Assembly (NCBI GenBank): GCA_947631085.1
Contig: CANRJY010000004.1
Span: 62,001-126,000, forward strand
Direction: 5' to 3'
Origin: an uncultured Clostridia bacterium
Lineage (GTDB): Bacteria > Bacillota > Clostridia > UBA1381
DNA length: 64,000 nucleotides
Shown: piece after piece, positions 1-7,793 of the stretch
Numbering within the stretch: position 1 is the first letter of the stretch
How the letters are laid out: every line of letters starts with the position of its first letter
Made by a program: the position numbers and the translations under genes
Notes under the pieces: model-generated
Database searches by the model: none
Seen by the model: only the letters and a program-made list of their open reading frames with translations
What the model was told of the DNA's origin: nothing

Positions 1-2
1 TG

Positions 3-1217
3 ATTGCTATTACAATGATAAGTTCTTTGGCTGCCGTCCAGGCTTCTGACTTCAAGGAAGAGCAGCTTGCGAGACAGCAGCGTCTGAATGCCGCCGCAGA
101 AGCCGCAAGTATTACAATAGCCGAAAAGGGTATTACAGACGCGGTAAAGGGCGTGGCATTCACGACAAACGAGAACGACGCGGAAGCCGCTCAGGTTGAA
201 GCAGCGACTGCGGAAGAGGTAAACGCCAAAAGCTATCATCCGCTCGGGTACGTTACCCTTACGAGCGGTACCTTGAGCGTAAAAGCGGCTCCTTCGGCAA
301 ATGCCGAAACCGTGGACGAGCTTGATGCGTGTAAGGAAGTAGAGGTTCTCGAAAACTCCGAGGGCTGGTACAGAGTCTTGTATGACGGCGATAAGTCAGG
401 CTATGTCCCCAATGAATGTATATCGGCGGATAAATCCGACGCGGATTACGCCGCGATGAATTATGATAACTACAAATATGCACAGGTTAATGTTTTTGAT
501 AACGAGCTCAGAGTGCGCGAGGCGCCTTCGACAGATTCGGCGGTTATCGACACACTCGACGATCAAACGCAGGTAATAGTGCTTTGGGGTGAGGATGATT
601 TTATCCGTATATGCTACGGAGAAGAATATAAAGAAGGCTACGTCATAAACACCGCTTTGGAGTTTACCGGCGAGTGGGTTGAAAAATCCTATGTGGCCCA
701 GAAGCAGCAGGAGGTCGCGGAAGAAAAGGAAAGAAGAGAAAGAGAAGAACGCGAGGCGGCGGAAAGAGCGGCGCAGGCGGAAGCCGCGGCACGCAGAAGC
801 GGAAACGCTCCGTCGTCCGACGCAGACTCCGATCCCACTCCCGTTTCATCCTCGGGCGGACAGGCTATCGTGGATACGGCGATGCAGTATTTGGGAGTAC
901 CGTACGTTTGGGGCGGAACATCACCTTCCGGATTTGACTGTTCGGGTCTTGTTCAATATGTATGCAGAAAGAACGGCATCAGTGTGAGCCGCGTGGCGGC
1001 TGACCAACGCGGCGACGGAACATATGTTAGCCGTGACAATCTACAGCCCGGCGATTTGGTATTCTTCTCAAACGGAAGCAATATTCACCATGTGGGAATC
1101 TATGTGGGCAACGGAAATATGATACACGCGCCGCAGACAGGCGATGTTGTAAAGATTTCCTCAATAGAGACTCCATACAGAATTAATCAATATGCAGGTG
1201 CGGTAAGAGTGTGGTAA
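3..1217 (+). CDS. SH3b-SH3b-NlpC/P60 cell-wall hydrolase (5' end outside window)
   Basis: Secreted peptidoglycan endopeptidase of the NlpC/P60 family, expected to cut stem peptides in the wall. The frame is open to the left edge and the first codons read as the end of a signal peptide (hydrophobic run ending in AAVQA), so the true start lies outside; an internal ATG at 15 is not a credible start. Two bacterial SH3 domains occupy roughly visible residues 80-140 and 160-220. A charged E/K/R-rich linker follows (about 228-270), then the C-terminal NlpC/P60 domain (about 288-404) with catalytic Cys in FDCSGL and His residues in HHVGIYVG and MIHAP. Gene ends at a clear terminator. Family call is firm; the exact bond cleaved is not. 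Confidence 0.93.
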   Translation: MAITMISSLAAVQASDFKEEQLARQQRLNAAAEAASITIAEKGITDAVKGVAFTTNENDAEAAQVEAATAEEVNAKSYHPLGYVTLTSGTLSVKAAPSANAETVDELDACKEVEVLENSEGWYRVLYDGDKSGYVPNECISADKSDADYAAMNYDNYKYAQVNVFDNELRVREAPSTDSAVIDTLDDQTQVIVLWGEDDFIRICYGEEYKEGYVINTALEFTGEWVEKSYVAQKQQEVAEEKERREREEREAAERAAQAEAAARRSGNAPSSDADSDPTPVSSSGGQAIVDTAMQYLGVPYVWGGTSPSGFDCSGLVQYVCRKNGISVSRVAADQRGDGTYVSRDNLQPGDLVFFSNGSNIHHVGIYVGNGNMIHAPQTGDVVKISSIETPYRINQYAGAVRVW

Positions 1218-1219
1218 AA

Positions 1220-1269
1220 ACAAAACAGCGCCGGCGGAGTGAAATTCCCCGCCGGCAGGTTCTGTTTTA
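1220..1269 (+). terminator. Terminator of the NlpC/P60 gene
   Basis: Strong GC hairpin (GCCGGCGG paired with CCGCCGGC, 1230-1256) extended by an AAACAG/CTGTTT outer stem and ending in a T run, immediately after the stop codon. Confidence 0.75.
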
Positions 1270-1283
1270 TCATAGAGCACGGC

Positions 1284-1312
1284 GGGAGCTGCGATTGCAG
1301 CTCCCTTTTTTT
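1284..1312 (+). terminator. Second terminator-like hairpin
   Basis: GGGAGCTGC/GCAGCTCCC stem (1284-1292 with 1297-1305) followed by seven T. It may back up the preceding terminator or end a short unrecognised transcript. Confidence 0.7.
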
Positions 1313-1396
1313 GCAAATAACAGCAATTTTACATTATTTACATAATAAATTTACATTTCATTTACGGGCGCGTTTCAGTCCACGCTGTTCACGGAA

Positions 1397-1491
1397 TTAT
1401 CCACGCCATCGCGCTTGATTTTCCTTAAAATGCTTGCGTTGTTTTAAGTTATCCACGATTTTCTGTGAATAAGTGAATAACTTTATCCAAC
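1397..1491. other. Cluster of DnaA-box-like 9-mers upstream of glyS
   Basis: TTATCCACG occurs at 1397-1405 and 1449-1457. A perfect TTATNCACA match lies on the minus strand at 1464-1472, with weaker variants at 1472-1480 and 1483-1491. The surrounding 1313-1575 interval is AT-rich and holds no credible gene. Whether DnaA binds here is inference. Confidence 0.4.
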
Positions 1492-1575
1492 ATTCTCCGT
1501 TTACATAAGCCTTGTTCATACCGCCGCGGCATTATATGTATGGCACAATTTTTTGTTGCTTCCGGCAATATTTCC

Positions 1576-1604
1576 TTGACAAATATACTATATATTGGTA
1601 AAAT
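1576..1604 (+). promoter_or_regulatory. glyS promoter
   Basis: TTGACA (1576-1581), 17-bp spacer, TAAAAT (1599-1604), about 35 bp before the glyS start. No T-box antiterminator sequence is visible in the short leader. Confidence 0.75.
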
Positions 1605-1638
1605 AATGGTATATAATAAATAGTTATGAGGTGCATTT

Positions 1639-3030
1639 ATGAAGAATACAGAGAAAACAATGGATAAAATCGTCGCGCTTTGCAAGGGCAGGGGCTATGT
1701 ATACCCGGGAAGTGAGATTTACGGCGGTCTCGCCAATTCGTGGGATTACGGTCCTTTGGGCGTAGAGTTCAAAAATAACGTAAAAAGAGCTTGGTGGAAA
1801 AAATTTATCCAGGAGTCTAAATATAATGTCGGTCAGGACAGCGCTATTCTGATGAACCCCGAGGTTTGGGTCGCGTCGGGTCATGTGAGCGGATTTTCAG
1901 ACCCGCTTATGGACTGCAAAGAATGTAAATCCCGCCACAGAGCGGACAAGCTCATTGAGGATTTCGCGCACGAGCACGGCGAGGACATCACCGTTGACGG
2001 CTGGGCGAAGGACAAGATGCTCGCGTATATCGAGGAGCACAACATCGTATGTCCGAAGTGCGGCAAGCACAATTTCACGGACATACGCGAATTTAACCTG
2101 ATGTTCAAGACGTTCCAGGGCGTGACCGAGGACTCGTCGTCGGTCGTATATCTCCGTCCCGAAACGGCGCAGGGCATATTCGTAAACTTCAAAAGTGTGC
2201 AGAGAACGAGCCGCAAAAAAATCCCGTTCGGTATCGGACAGATAGGCAAGTCGTTCAGAAACGAGATAACTCCGGGCAACTTCATTTTCCGCACGCGCGA
2301 GTTTGAGCAGATGGAGCTTGAGTTTTTCTGCGCTCCCGGCACGGATCTCGAATGGCACGCATATTGGAAGGAATACTGCATGAACTTCCTCTTGAGCCTC
2401 GGCATGAAGGAGGAAAACCTTCGTTTCCGCGACCATTCGCCGGAGGAGCTGGCGTTCTACTCGAACGCTACCGCCGACATAGAGTTTATGTTTCCGTTCG
2501 GCTGGGGCGAGCTTTGGGGCATAGCCGACAGAACCGACTATGACTTAAAGCAGCATCAGGAGCATTCGGGCGAAAGCATGGAATACATCGACCCGACCAC
2601 AAACGAGCGCTATGTTCCCTACTGCATCGAGCCGTCGCTCGGCGCGGACAGAGTTGCTTTGGCGTTCCTTTGCGAGGCGTACGATGAGGAACAGCTCGAA
2701 GGCGGCGACAGCCGCGTAGTGCTGCATCTGCATCCGGCTTTGGCTCCCGTAAAGGCGGCGGTGCTTCCGCTTTCGAAAAAGCTCGACGAGGGCGCGACAG
2801 CCGTATACGAAATGCTCACAAAACACTTTAACTGCGAGTATGACAACGCCGGCTCGATCGGTAAGCGTTACCGCAGGCAGGACGAAATCGGTACCCCGTA
2901 TTGCATAACATTTGACTTCGACTCCCTTGAAGACAATGCTGTTACCGTTCGCGACAGAGACACAATGGAGCAGCAGAGAGTGAAAATTGAGGAATTGGAG
3001 ACGTTCCTTAATGATAAAATTAAATTTTAA
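1639..3030 (+). CDS. glyS: Glycine--tRNA ligase, homodimeric class II type
   Basis: Charges tRNA-Gly with glycine in the cytoplasm. At 463 residues it matches the single-chain homodimeric form used by many Clostridia and Actinobacteria rather than the alpha2-beta2 enzyme. Class II hallmarks are visible: the N-terminal [18 protein letters not shown] segment, [12 protein letters not shown] near residue 174, the motif 2 loop [10 protein letters not shown] near 209, and ATP-site motif 3 with [12 protein letters not shown] near 333. Paired CxxC sequences (CKECK about residue 93, CPKCGKH about 138) suggest a zinc-binding insertion. The ATG at 1639 has a weak Shine-Dalgarno (gaggtg) and a consensus promoter just upstream. 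mscL follows after 24 bp and may be cotranscribed. Confidence 0.97.
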   Translation: MKNTEKTMDKIVALCKGRGYVYPGSEIYGGLANSWDYGPLGVEFKNNVKRAWWKKFIQESKYNVGQDSAILMNPEVWVASGHVSGFSDPLMDCKECKSRHRADKLIEDFAHEHGEDITVDGWAKDKMLAYIEEHNIVCPKCGKHNFTDIREFNLMFKTFQGVTEDSSSVVYLRPETAQGIFVNFKSVQRTSRKKIPFGIGQIGKSFRNEITPGNFIFRTREFEQMELEFFCAPGTDLEWHAYWKEYCMNFLLSLGMKEENLRFRDHSPEELAFYSNATADIEFMFPFGWGELWGIADRTDYDLKQHQEHSGESMEYIDPTTNERYVPYCIEPSLGADRVALAFLCEAYDEEQLEGGDSRVVLHLHPALAPVKAAVLPLSKKLDEGATAVYEMLTKHFNCEYDNAGSIGKRYRRQDEIGTPYCITFDFDSLEDNAVTVRDRDTMEQQRVKIEELETFLNDKIKF

Positions 3031-3054
3031 AATACTTTAAGGGGGTTTTATACC

Positions 3055-3495
3055 ATGAAATTTTTTGATGAATTTAAGGAATTTATCGCAAAGGGCAACG
3101 CGATGGACATGGCTGTCGGCGTTGTAGTCGGCGGCGCGTTTACGGCGATAGTAAACTCGCTCGTTGAGGACATTATCAATCCGTTCCTGGGCTTTTTGGG
3201 CGGACTGGCTACAAAAGGAGCTAACGCCGTAGGCGCGGGCGGCGCTCTTTCGGAGGCTGAGTCGTTCTCCAGCTTCATGATTCCCGGCACGGAAATCGCT
3301 ATAGGCTCGTTTATCGGCGCGATTATTAATTTCCTTATCATGGCATTTGTAATTTTCTGCGTTGTTAAGGCTATTAACACAATGAAGGACAGAATGGAAA
3401 AAAAGACAGAAGCTCCCGCCGAGGAAGCTCCCACAGGACCTACTCAGGAGGAGCTGCTCACGGAAATACGCGACTTGCTGAAGAAAGACAAGTAA
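3055..3495 (+). CDS. mscL: Large-conductance mechanosensitive channel MscL
   Basis: Pentameric inner-membrane channel that opens under membrane tension to release solutes during osmotic downshock. 146 residues, usual length for MscL. The N-terminal amphipathic helix and first transmembrane pore helix are clear (FKEFIAKGNAMDMAVGVVVG, then GGAFTAIVNSLVEDIINP). The second transmembrane helix is IAIGSFIGAIINFLIMAFVIFCVV, followed by a charged C-terminal bundle helix EELLTEIRDLLKK. Strong RBS (aaggggg) before ATG 3055. It lies downstream of glyS and upstream of its own terminator. Confidence 0.97.
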   Translation: MKFFDEFKEFIAKGNAMDMAVGVVVGGAFTAIVNSLVEDIINPFLGFLGGLATKGANAVGAGGALSEAESFSSFMIPGTEIAIGSFIGAIINFLIMAFVIFCVVKAINTMKDRMEKKTEAPAEEAPTGPTQEELLTEIRDLLKKDK

Positions 3496-3561
3496 ATTAC
3501 GACGCGCATCGATCAATTATTCTTGCATCATAATTCAGCGGATATCGATAAGCTAATATTC

Positions 3562-3590
3562 GGGCGGATAATATCCGCCCTTATTTTTTT
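3562..3590 (+). terminator. mscL terminator
   Basis: GGGCGGATA/TATCCGCCC stem (3562-3570 with 3572-3580) followed by TTATTTTTTT. Confidence 0.85.
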
Positions 3591-3626
3591 GCAGACAAAA
3601 AAGTTATGATTTTTTAAAATTAATGC

Positions 3627-3655
3627 TTGACATTACCGGCTCATTATGTTAGAAT
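3627..3655 (+). promoter_or_regulatory. tRNA operon promoter
   Basis: TTGACA (3627-3632), 17-bp spacer, TAGAAT (3650-3655), 19 bp before the mature tRNA-Ser 5' end. Confidence 0.8.
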
Positions 3656-3674
3656 ATTCAAGTACGAGAAGCGT

Positions 3675-3763
3675 GGAGAAGTATCGAAGTGGTCATAACG
3701 AGCCGCACTCGAAATGCGGTCGTCCGCAAGGGCGCGTGGGTTCGAATCCCACCTTCTCCGCCA
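3675..3763 (+). tRNA. tRNA-Ser (CGA)
   Basis: Acceptor arms GGAGAAG (3675-3681) and CTTCTCC (3753-3759) pair perfectly, with discriminator G and encoded CCA (3761-3763). Anticodon stem CCGCA/TGCGG encloses loop CTCGAAA, giving anticodon CGA. The long variable arm (about 3718-3735) is the class II form expected for serine. The T arm carries GGTTCGAATCC. Confidence 0.95.
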
Positions 3764-3769
3764 GTCTAC

Positions 3770-3846
3770 CGAGATGTGGCTCAGTTTGGTAGAGCACTAC
3801 GTTCGGGACGTAGGGGCCGCAGGTTCAAATCCTGTCATCTCGACCA
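3770..3846 (+). tRNA. tRNA-Pro (CGG)
   Basis: Acceptor CGAGATG (3770-3776) pairs with CATCTCG (3836-3842), followed by encoded ACCA. Anticodon stem CTACG/CGTAG encloses TTCGGGA, anticodon CGG. It lies 6 bp after tRNA-Ser and is surely cotranscribed with it. Confidence 0.95.
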
Positions 3847-3854
3847 AAAACACA

Positions 3855-3897
3855 AACCGCATAAATGCTTTGAAATCAGACATTTATGCGGTTTTTT
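3855..3897 (+). terminator. tRNA operon terminator
   Basis: CCGCATAAATG (3857-3867) pairs with CATTTATGCGG (3881-3891), followed by six T. Confidence 0.85.
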
Positions 3898-3914
3898 ATC
3901 GGGAAGCCGCGGCT

Positions 3915-5405
3915 TTATTTTCGCATAAGCAGATTGGTAAGCATTATTCTGCCCTTTTTATAAAAGTATCTCGCATGTTCGAGCCTTTTGGCAAACGAGT
4001 AAAGTCTGTTTATTTTTTTCGCGTGTTTGACGGGGTCGGCTTCGCATCGCGTTACCGCGCGTTTCGTGCATGTGAATTGCAGACAAAATGTCATTTTATA
4101 CCACAAGTCGTTTTCCTCGGAGTTGTTTTGATGCCAATACGCGTCGAATTGCTCGTTCATCGGGGCGTACATTATTTTTTCGAGCTCATCGCTTGTAAGC
4201 TTACCCGAATTTACCGCCATGTCACATATATCGGTACCCGGGAGAAAATTCAGTCCGTGCAGCTGGAGTTCGAATCCCGATCTGAAATCCTTTACCAAAT
4301 AATAGGTATCCTTTAAATCTGCTGTTTCCTCAAACGGGTGCATCAGCATAAAATCAAAGCTGCACCAAAATATTTTCGCATCCTTTATCGCGTTGACCGA
4401 GTTGATTATATCGTCCCTCGTTTCATATCTGTGGAAAATGTCGCTCCGTATTCTGTCCGAGCCGGATTGGATACCCATAATTACCTCGGTAAGTCCCACC
4501 GATTTCAGTTTACGCAGCACCTCTTCATCGACCATTTTCGGGTGTGACCATATGGTAAACGGCATATTTATATGTTTTTTATATTCCTCGACAAACTCGT
4601 CCACCCAGCCGGGCAAATTCGGAAAAATTTCATCGTAAAAATGAATAAAGCTCAGTTTGCCACATTGTTTTTTCGCTTCTATCAGCTCCTCGATGACGCT
4701 TTTTACCGATCTTGTACGCACGCCCTTTATGCCGCGCGGCAGCATCTTGCGCAGATTATTACAACAGCAGTACGAGCAGGTAAACGGGCAGCCGCGCGAT
4801 GCTATCACCTCATAGCTCCTTGTGCTGAGCTGCGGGTCTCCGTAAATGATTTTGTCATGCTCGATAAACCGCGCTTCGCGGCTGTTTATCGTCGGCAATC
4901 CGTAATCGTCGATGGAATTTAAAATATTCCCCATTTCATTTTTGAAAATTTCGCCGCCGCGTCTGAAACAGAGTGACGGAATATTTTCGTAATCCGTATT
5001 ATTTTTGATCGCGTCGGCAAGCAGACATATATTGATTTCCCCGTCGCCGCGTATAACATAGTCAATTCCAAAATTCATCACGCGCTCGGGAAACATAGAC
5101 GCGAAAGCGCCTCCGGCGACAGTGGGAATATCGAAGCTTTCCGCAAGCATGTCCGTCACGCTCCGCACGGTGTCAAGATACATGGAGCTCATTACGGAAA
5201 GACCGATAAGCATCGGATTTTCACGCTCGATCTCGCCCTTGAGAATTTGCAGCTCGCGCTCGCTCGCCGGCTGCGGATGCTTGCTGTTGAAATCCTTGAA
5301 AAAAACGATTATCGTCCGATAACCCGCATTTTCGAGAGCCGTCTGCAAATATCGCACACCAAGCGCTTTTTTGTTGTAAAATGCGATTAATATTACAGTT
5401 TTCAT
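3915..5405 (-). CDS. B12-binding-domain radical SAM protein
   Basis: 496-residue enzyme with an N-terminal cobalamin-binding-like Rossmann domain (about 1-140, MKTVILIAFYNKKALGVRYL start, internal GLSVMSSMYLDTV) and a radical SAM core. The 4Fe-4S motif CPFTCSYC is near residues 205-212. The SAM-barrel strand I-M-G-I-Q-S-G-S-D-R follows in the second half. Members of this class methylate or rearrange substrates at unactivated carbons; the substrate here is unknown and no biosynthetic partner sits next to it. The start at 5405 has a GGGAGGG Shine-Dalgarno and a near-consensus promoter 48 bp upstream. Monocistronic and convergent with the tRNA operon. Confidence 0.85.
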   Translation of the reverse strand: MKTVILIAFYNKKALGVRYLQTALENAGYRTIIVFFKDFNSKHPQPASERELQILKGEIERENPMLIGLSVMSSMYLDTVRSVTDMLAESFDIPTVAGGAFASMFPERVMNFGIDYVIRGDGEINICLLADAIKNNTDYENIPSLCFRRGGEIFKNEMGNILNSIDDYGLPTINSREARFIEHDKIIYGDPQLSTRSYEVIASRGCPFTCSYCCCNNLRKMLPRGIKGVRTRSVKSVIEELIEAKKQCGKLSFIHFYDEIFPNLPGWVDEFVEEYKKHINMPFTIWSHPKMVDEEVLRKLKSVGLTEVIMGIQSGSDRIRSDIFHRYETRDDIINSVNAIKDAKIFWCSFDFMLMHPFEETADLKDTYYLVKDFRSGFELQLHGLNFLPGTDICDMAVNSGKLTSDELEKIMYAPMNEQFDAYWHQNNSEENDLWYKMTFCLQFTCTKRAVTRCEADPVKHAKKINRLYSFAKRLEHARYFYKKGRIMLTNLLMRK

Positions 5406-5452
5406 ACTTTCCCTCCCATTTGTTACAACTATTTATATATTCTGCACTTGCA

Positions 5453-5481
5453 ATTATACACTATTTTAACTGCGAATGCAA
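5453..5481 (-). promoter_or_regulatory. Promoter of the B12-radical SAM gene
   Basis: On the minus strand TTGCAT (5481-5476), 17-bp spacer and TATAAT (5458-5453). The remaining bases to 5617 show no gene and no other clear signal. Confidence 0.7.
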
Positions 5482-5616
5482 GTTGCATTTGTGAATTGTT
5501 TTTGAACTGTAATATTTGCTGTAAAATATAGTAAAAAAATGCTGTCGGAATGCGGCATGGTACCGATAGACGTTAATTATAAGCGGATAGGACAGCAGAA
5601 GGATTTATCCGATTAT

Positions 5617-5646
5617 TAAAAAACGGCGCCGAGCGCCGTTTTTTTA
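5617..5646 (-). terminator. rnpB terminator
   Basis: AACGGCGC/GCGCCGTT stem (5622-5629 with 5633-5640) with A and T runs on both sides, so it could act in either direction. It lies about 10 bases beyond the rnpB 3' end. Confidence 0.85.
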
Positions 5647-5655
5647 ATTTCAAAA

Positions 5656-6215
5656 TGCCGAGCAAATCTGTAAGCCGGGTTCTGTATTTGACGATTATCT
5701 ATCTCGGCGCATCGTTGCCGATACGCTCCAGCCTTGCGAGGGAAAACGCCGAGCAGGCTTAACTTTCCCAAAGTTGCTCCGAATGGGGTTTACACGGGAC
5801 TTCAGTCGCCATCGTCCCCGTGCGCTCTTACCGCACGTTTCCACACTTACCCGCATAAAATGCAAAAATGCTTGATTCCGCGTCAAAATCGAGTGCAGGT
5901 CGGTTTATGGGGTATCCGCCGCGTACTGAATGTACACATGGATCTTCGCAGACCAAGATGCGTCGATTTAAATGCGCGATTCCGCGTCAAAATCGAGTGC
6001 AGGTCGGTTGACGGGGTATCCGCCGCGTACTGAATGTACGCAAGGATGCGCCGGAGACCGAGATGTGCCGATTTTGGCGCGGAAGCGGGCGTTTTTTTTC
6101 TGTTGCACTATTTCCTTGGAGTCGCCTCCACCGGCCGTTAGCCGGCATTCCGCTCTGTGGAGCCCGGACTTTCCTCACTCTTATATTAAGAGCGCAATCG
6201 TCTGACTTACTCGGA
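5656..6215 (-). ncRNA. rnpB: RNase P RNA with an enlarged P12 region
   Basis: Catalytic RNA of ribonuclease P, which removes tRNA 5' leaders. On the minus strand the hallmark 5' core GAGGAAAGUCCGGGCUCC and the 3' core ACAGAACCCGGCUUA are intact, as is GUGCGGUAAGAGCGCAC. Helix P1 forms between 6204-6214 and 5658-5668 over 11 pairs, which fixes both ends to within a few bases. The length of about 560 nt is well above the usual 350-420. The excess lies in the P12 arm, where a 104-nt unit is present twice in tandem. The first arm pairs UUCCGCG with CGCGGAA and then a 12-of-13-bp helix; the second copy can form a similar but weaker arm. Confidence 0.95.
5874..6081 (-). repeat. Tandem duplication inside rnpB P12
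   Basis: Two 104-bp units, 5874-5977 and 5978-6081. They begin with an identical 32-bp stretch and share another identical block of about 25 bp, with divergence mainly in the last 45 bp of each unit. Confidence 0.85.
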
Positions 6216-6247
6216 TATTGCAATTATAAACCAATAAATACGCCTTG

Positions 6248-7453
6248 TCAACCGTTTATTTTCGCGGCGATCCTGTCAAGAATGACTTCCGCAACCTTGT
6301 CCTTCGTCATAATATCGAAGCTCTCCTCTCCCTCGGGAGTGATTACGGTTATGACGTTTGTATCGACTCCGAAGCCCGCGCCCGCGGTGTTTAAATCGTT
6401 TGAAACTATCATATCAAGATTTTTGCTCTCGAGCTTTTTCTTCGAATTTTCGACGGCATTTTCCGTTTCCATAGAAAATCCGCATAGGAACTGACCGTTC
6501 GGCTTGTGCTCGCCGAGATATTTTAAAATGTCCTTCGTCCTCTCAAGTTCAATCGACATATCCTCTCCGCTTTTCTTTATTTTATTGCCGCTCACGGTTT
6601 TGGGTCTGTAATCCGCGACAGCCGCCGCTTTTATTATCACGTCCATACCGTCCGACACGGACGTTACCGCATCGAACATATCCGCCGCGCTGACGGCGTT
6701 TATCACATTTACAAACAGCGGCGGTTCCGATTCGGTTTTTCCCTTGACAAGAGTCACCTCCGCGCCTCTGAGCATGGCGTTTTTCGCTATGGCAAAGCCC
6801 ATTTTTCCGCTTGAACGGTTTGTGATAAAACGCACAGGGTCAATCGCCTCGCATGTTGCTCCGGCGGTTACGAGTATCTTTTTACCCGCCAAATCCTTTT
6901 CGTGCGCTGTTTCTTTTAAAATATACTCAAACAAAACACTTTCCTCGGGCATCCTCCCGTCGCCGATATCGCCGTTTGCAAGCATACCCGTATCGGGTGT
7001 AACTATCTCATAGCCGTAGCCGGCGAGCTTTTTCAGATTATCCCGAACGATCGGATTATGATACATATTGTGATTCATAGCCGGAGCGATTATCTTTTTG
7101 CACGGACACGCCATAACCGTGGTCGTCAGCATATCGTCGGCTATTCCGTTCGCGATTTTTCCTATAACATTCGCGCTTGCCGGAGCAATCATAACCGCGT
7201 CCGCCTGCTTCGCAAGCGCGACGTGCTCCACGCTGTACTGAAAATTCCTGTCGAACGTGTCGATAAGGCACTTGTTGTTTGTGAGCGTTTCAAATGTTAT
7301 CGGATTTATAAAATTGGCGGCGTTTTTTGTCATAAGCACATGTACGGTACAGTGCTGCTTGACAAGCAGCCGCGCCAAATTCGCGGTTTTATACGCCGCG
7401 ATACTCCCCGTCACGCCCAAAAGAACGGTTTTTCCTTTCAGCATTTCCTTCAC
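6248..7453 (-). CDS. coaBC: Bifunctional phosphopantothenoylcysteine synthetase/decarboxylase
   Basis: Carries out two steps of coenzyme A synthesis: CTP-dependent joining of 4'-phosphopantothenate with cysteine (CoaB) and flavin-dependent decarboxylation to 4'-phosphopantetheine (CoaC). 401 residues, normal for the fusion. The CoaC half (about 1-185) shows GVTGSIAAYK, the substrate motif APAMNHNMYHNP and the flexible-flap region with GDIGDGRMPE. The CoaB half begins KILVTAGATCEAIDPVRFIT with NRSSGKMG, and later carries the dimer-interface lysine motif NKIKKS. The RBS gaaggaaa precedes ATG 7453. Its promoter region contains copy A of the 109-bp repeat. Confidence 0.97.
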   Translation of the reverse strand: MKEMLKGKTVLLGVTGSIAAYKTANLARLLVKQHCTVHVLMTKNAANFINPITFETLTNNKCLIDTFDRNFQYSVEHVALAKQADAVMIAPASANVIGKIANGIADDMLTTTVMACPCKKIIAPAMNHNMYHNPIVRDNLKKLAGYGYEIVTPDTGMLANGDIGDGRMPEESVLFEYILKETAHEKDLAGKKILVTAGATCEAIDPVRFITNRSSGKMGFAIAKNAMLRGAEVTLVKGKTESEPPLFVNVINAVSAADMFDAVTSVSDGMDVIIKAAAVADYRPKTVSGNKIKKSGEDMSIELERTKDILKYLGEHKPNGQFLCGFSMETENAVENSKKKLESKNLDMIVSNDLNTAGAGFGVDTNVITVITPEGEESFDIMTKDKVAEVILDRIAAKING

Positions 7454-7472
7454 CTCTGTTTGATTTTAGGTT

Positions 7473-7581
7473 ATTATACCATAACTGCAAGGCGGCACTG
7501 TCGCCGCAGCGTTATGATACAATGTTCTCTCAGGCGTCAAAAGCTTTGCTTTTGGTAACGCCGTGAGGTTATTATACCATA
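7473..7581 (-). repeat. 109-bp promoter-embedded repeat, copy A
   Basis: Reads on the minus strand and is identical to copy B over all 109 bp. Both ends are TATGGTATAAT. The inside can form two hairpins: GGCGT/ACGCC continuing into CAAAAGC/GCTTTTG, then CTGC/GCAG with GGCG/CGCC. The upstream TATAAT is the -10 of the coaBC promoter, so the hairpins would lie in the coaBC leader. Confidence 0.85.
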
Positions 7582-7599
7582 TATCGGGGCGAAAATCAA
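7571..7599 (-). promoter_or_regulatory. coaBC promoter sharing its -10 with repeat copy A
   Basis: Minus strand TTGATT (7599-7594), 17-bp spacer, TATAAT (7576-7571) with an extended -10 TGG. A second extended -10 TGGTATAAT lies at the downstream end of the repeat. Confidence 0.7.
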
Positions 7600-7634
7600 A
7601 TACAATTTCATAAGTGTCGTTCATGCGAAAAATC

Positions 7635-7663
7635 TTGACAAAGCCCCGTAAAAAGCGTATAAT
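7635..7663 (+). promoter_or_regulatory. Promoter of the ABC importer operon
   Basis: Perfect consensus: TTGACA (7635-7640), 17-bp spacer, TATAAT (7658-7663). Divergent from the coaBC promoter. Confidence 0.85.
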
Positions 7664-7669
7664 AAATAG

Positions 7670-7793
7670 CAGATTAGACGAGATTAGATAGAGGCGAGTT
7701 TTTGGTTGGGTGTAAATACGTCTTTTGTTCCTTCCGGCTTGTCGGAGGGCTTTTTCGTTTATTCAAAGAAATTATTAAAAAGGGGAGTTTTAT
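7670..7793 (+). promoter_or_regulatory. Attenuator-like leader of the ABC importer operon
   Basis: About 124 nt from the predicted transcription start to the first gene. It holds AGACG/CGTCT (7675-7679 with 7716-7720), which could close a folded domain. An intrinsic terminator-like hairpin follows (7730-7736 with 7743-7749, then CTTTTT) well before the start codon. GAGG at 7691-7694 could compete for the terminator arm. It matches no riboswitch or T-box class I can name. Confidence 0.5.

Noticed and set aside
1313-1575. Possible chromosomal origin
   Set aside because: DnaA-box-like sites are present but dnaA, dnaN, rpmH and other origin neighbours are absent and the unwinding element is not evident.
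1305-1640. Possible T-box leader for glyS
   Set aside because: No antiterminator bulge sequence or specifier arm is visible, and the predicted start leaves only about 30 nt of leader.
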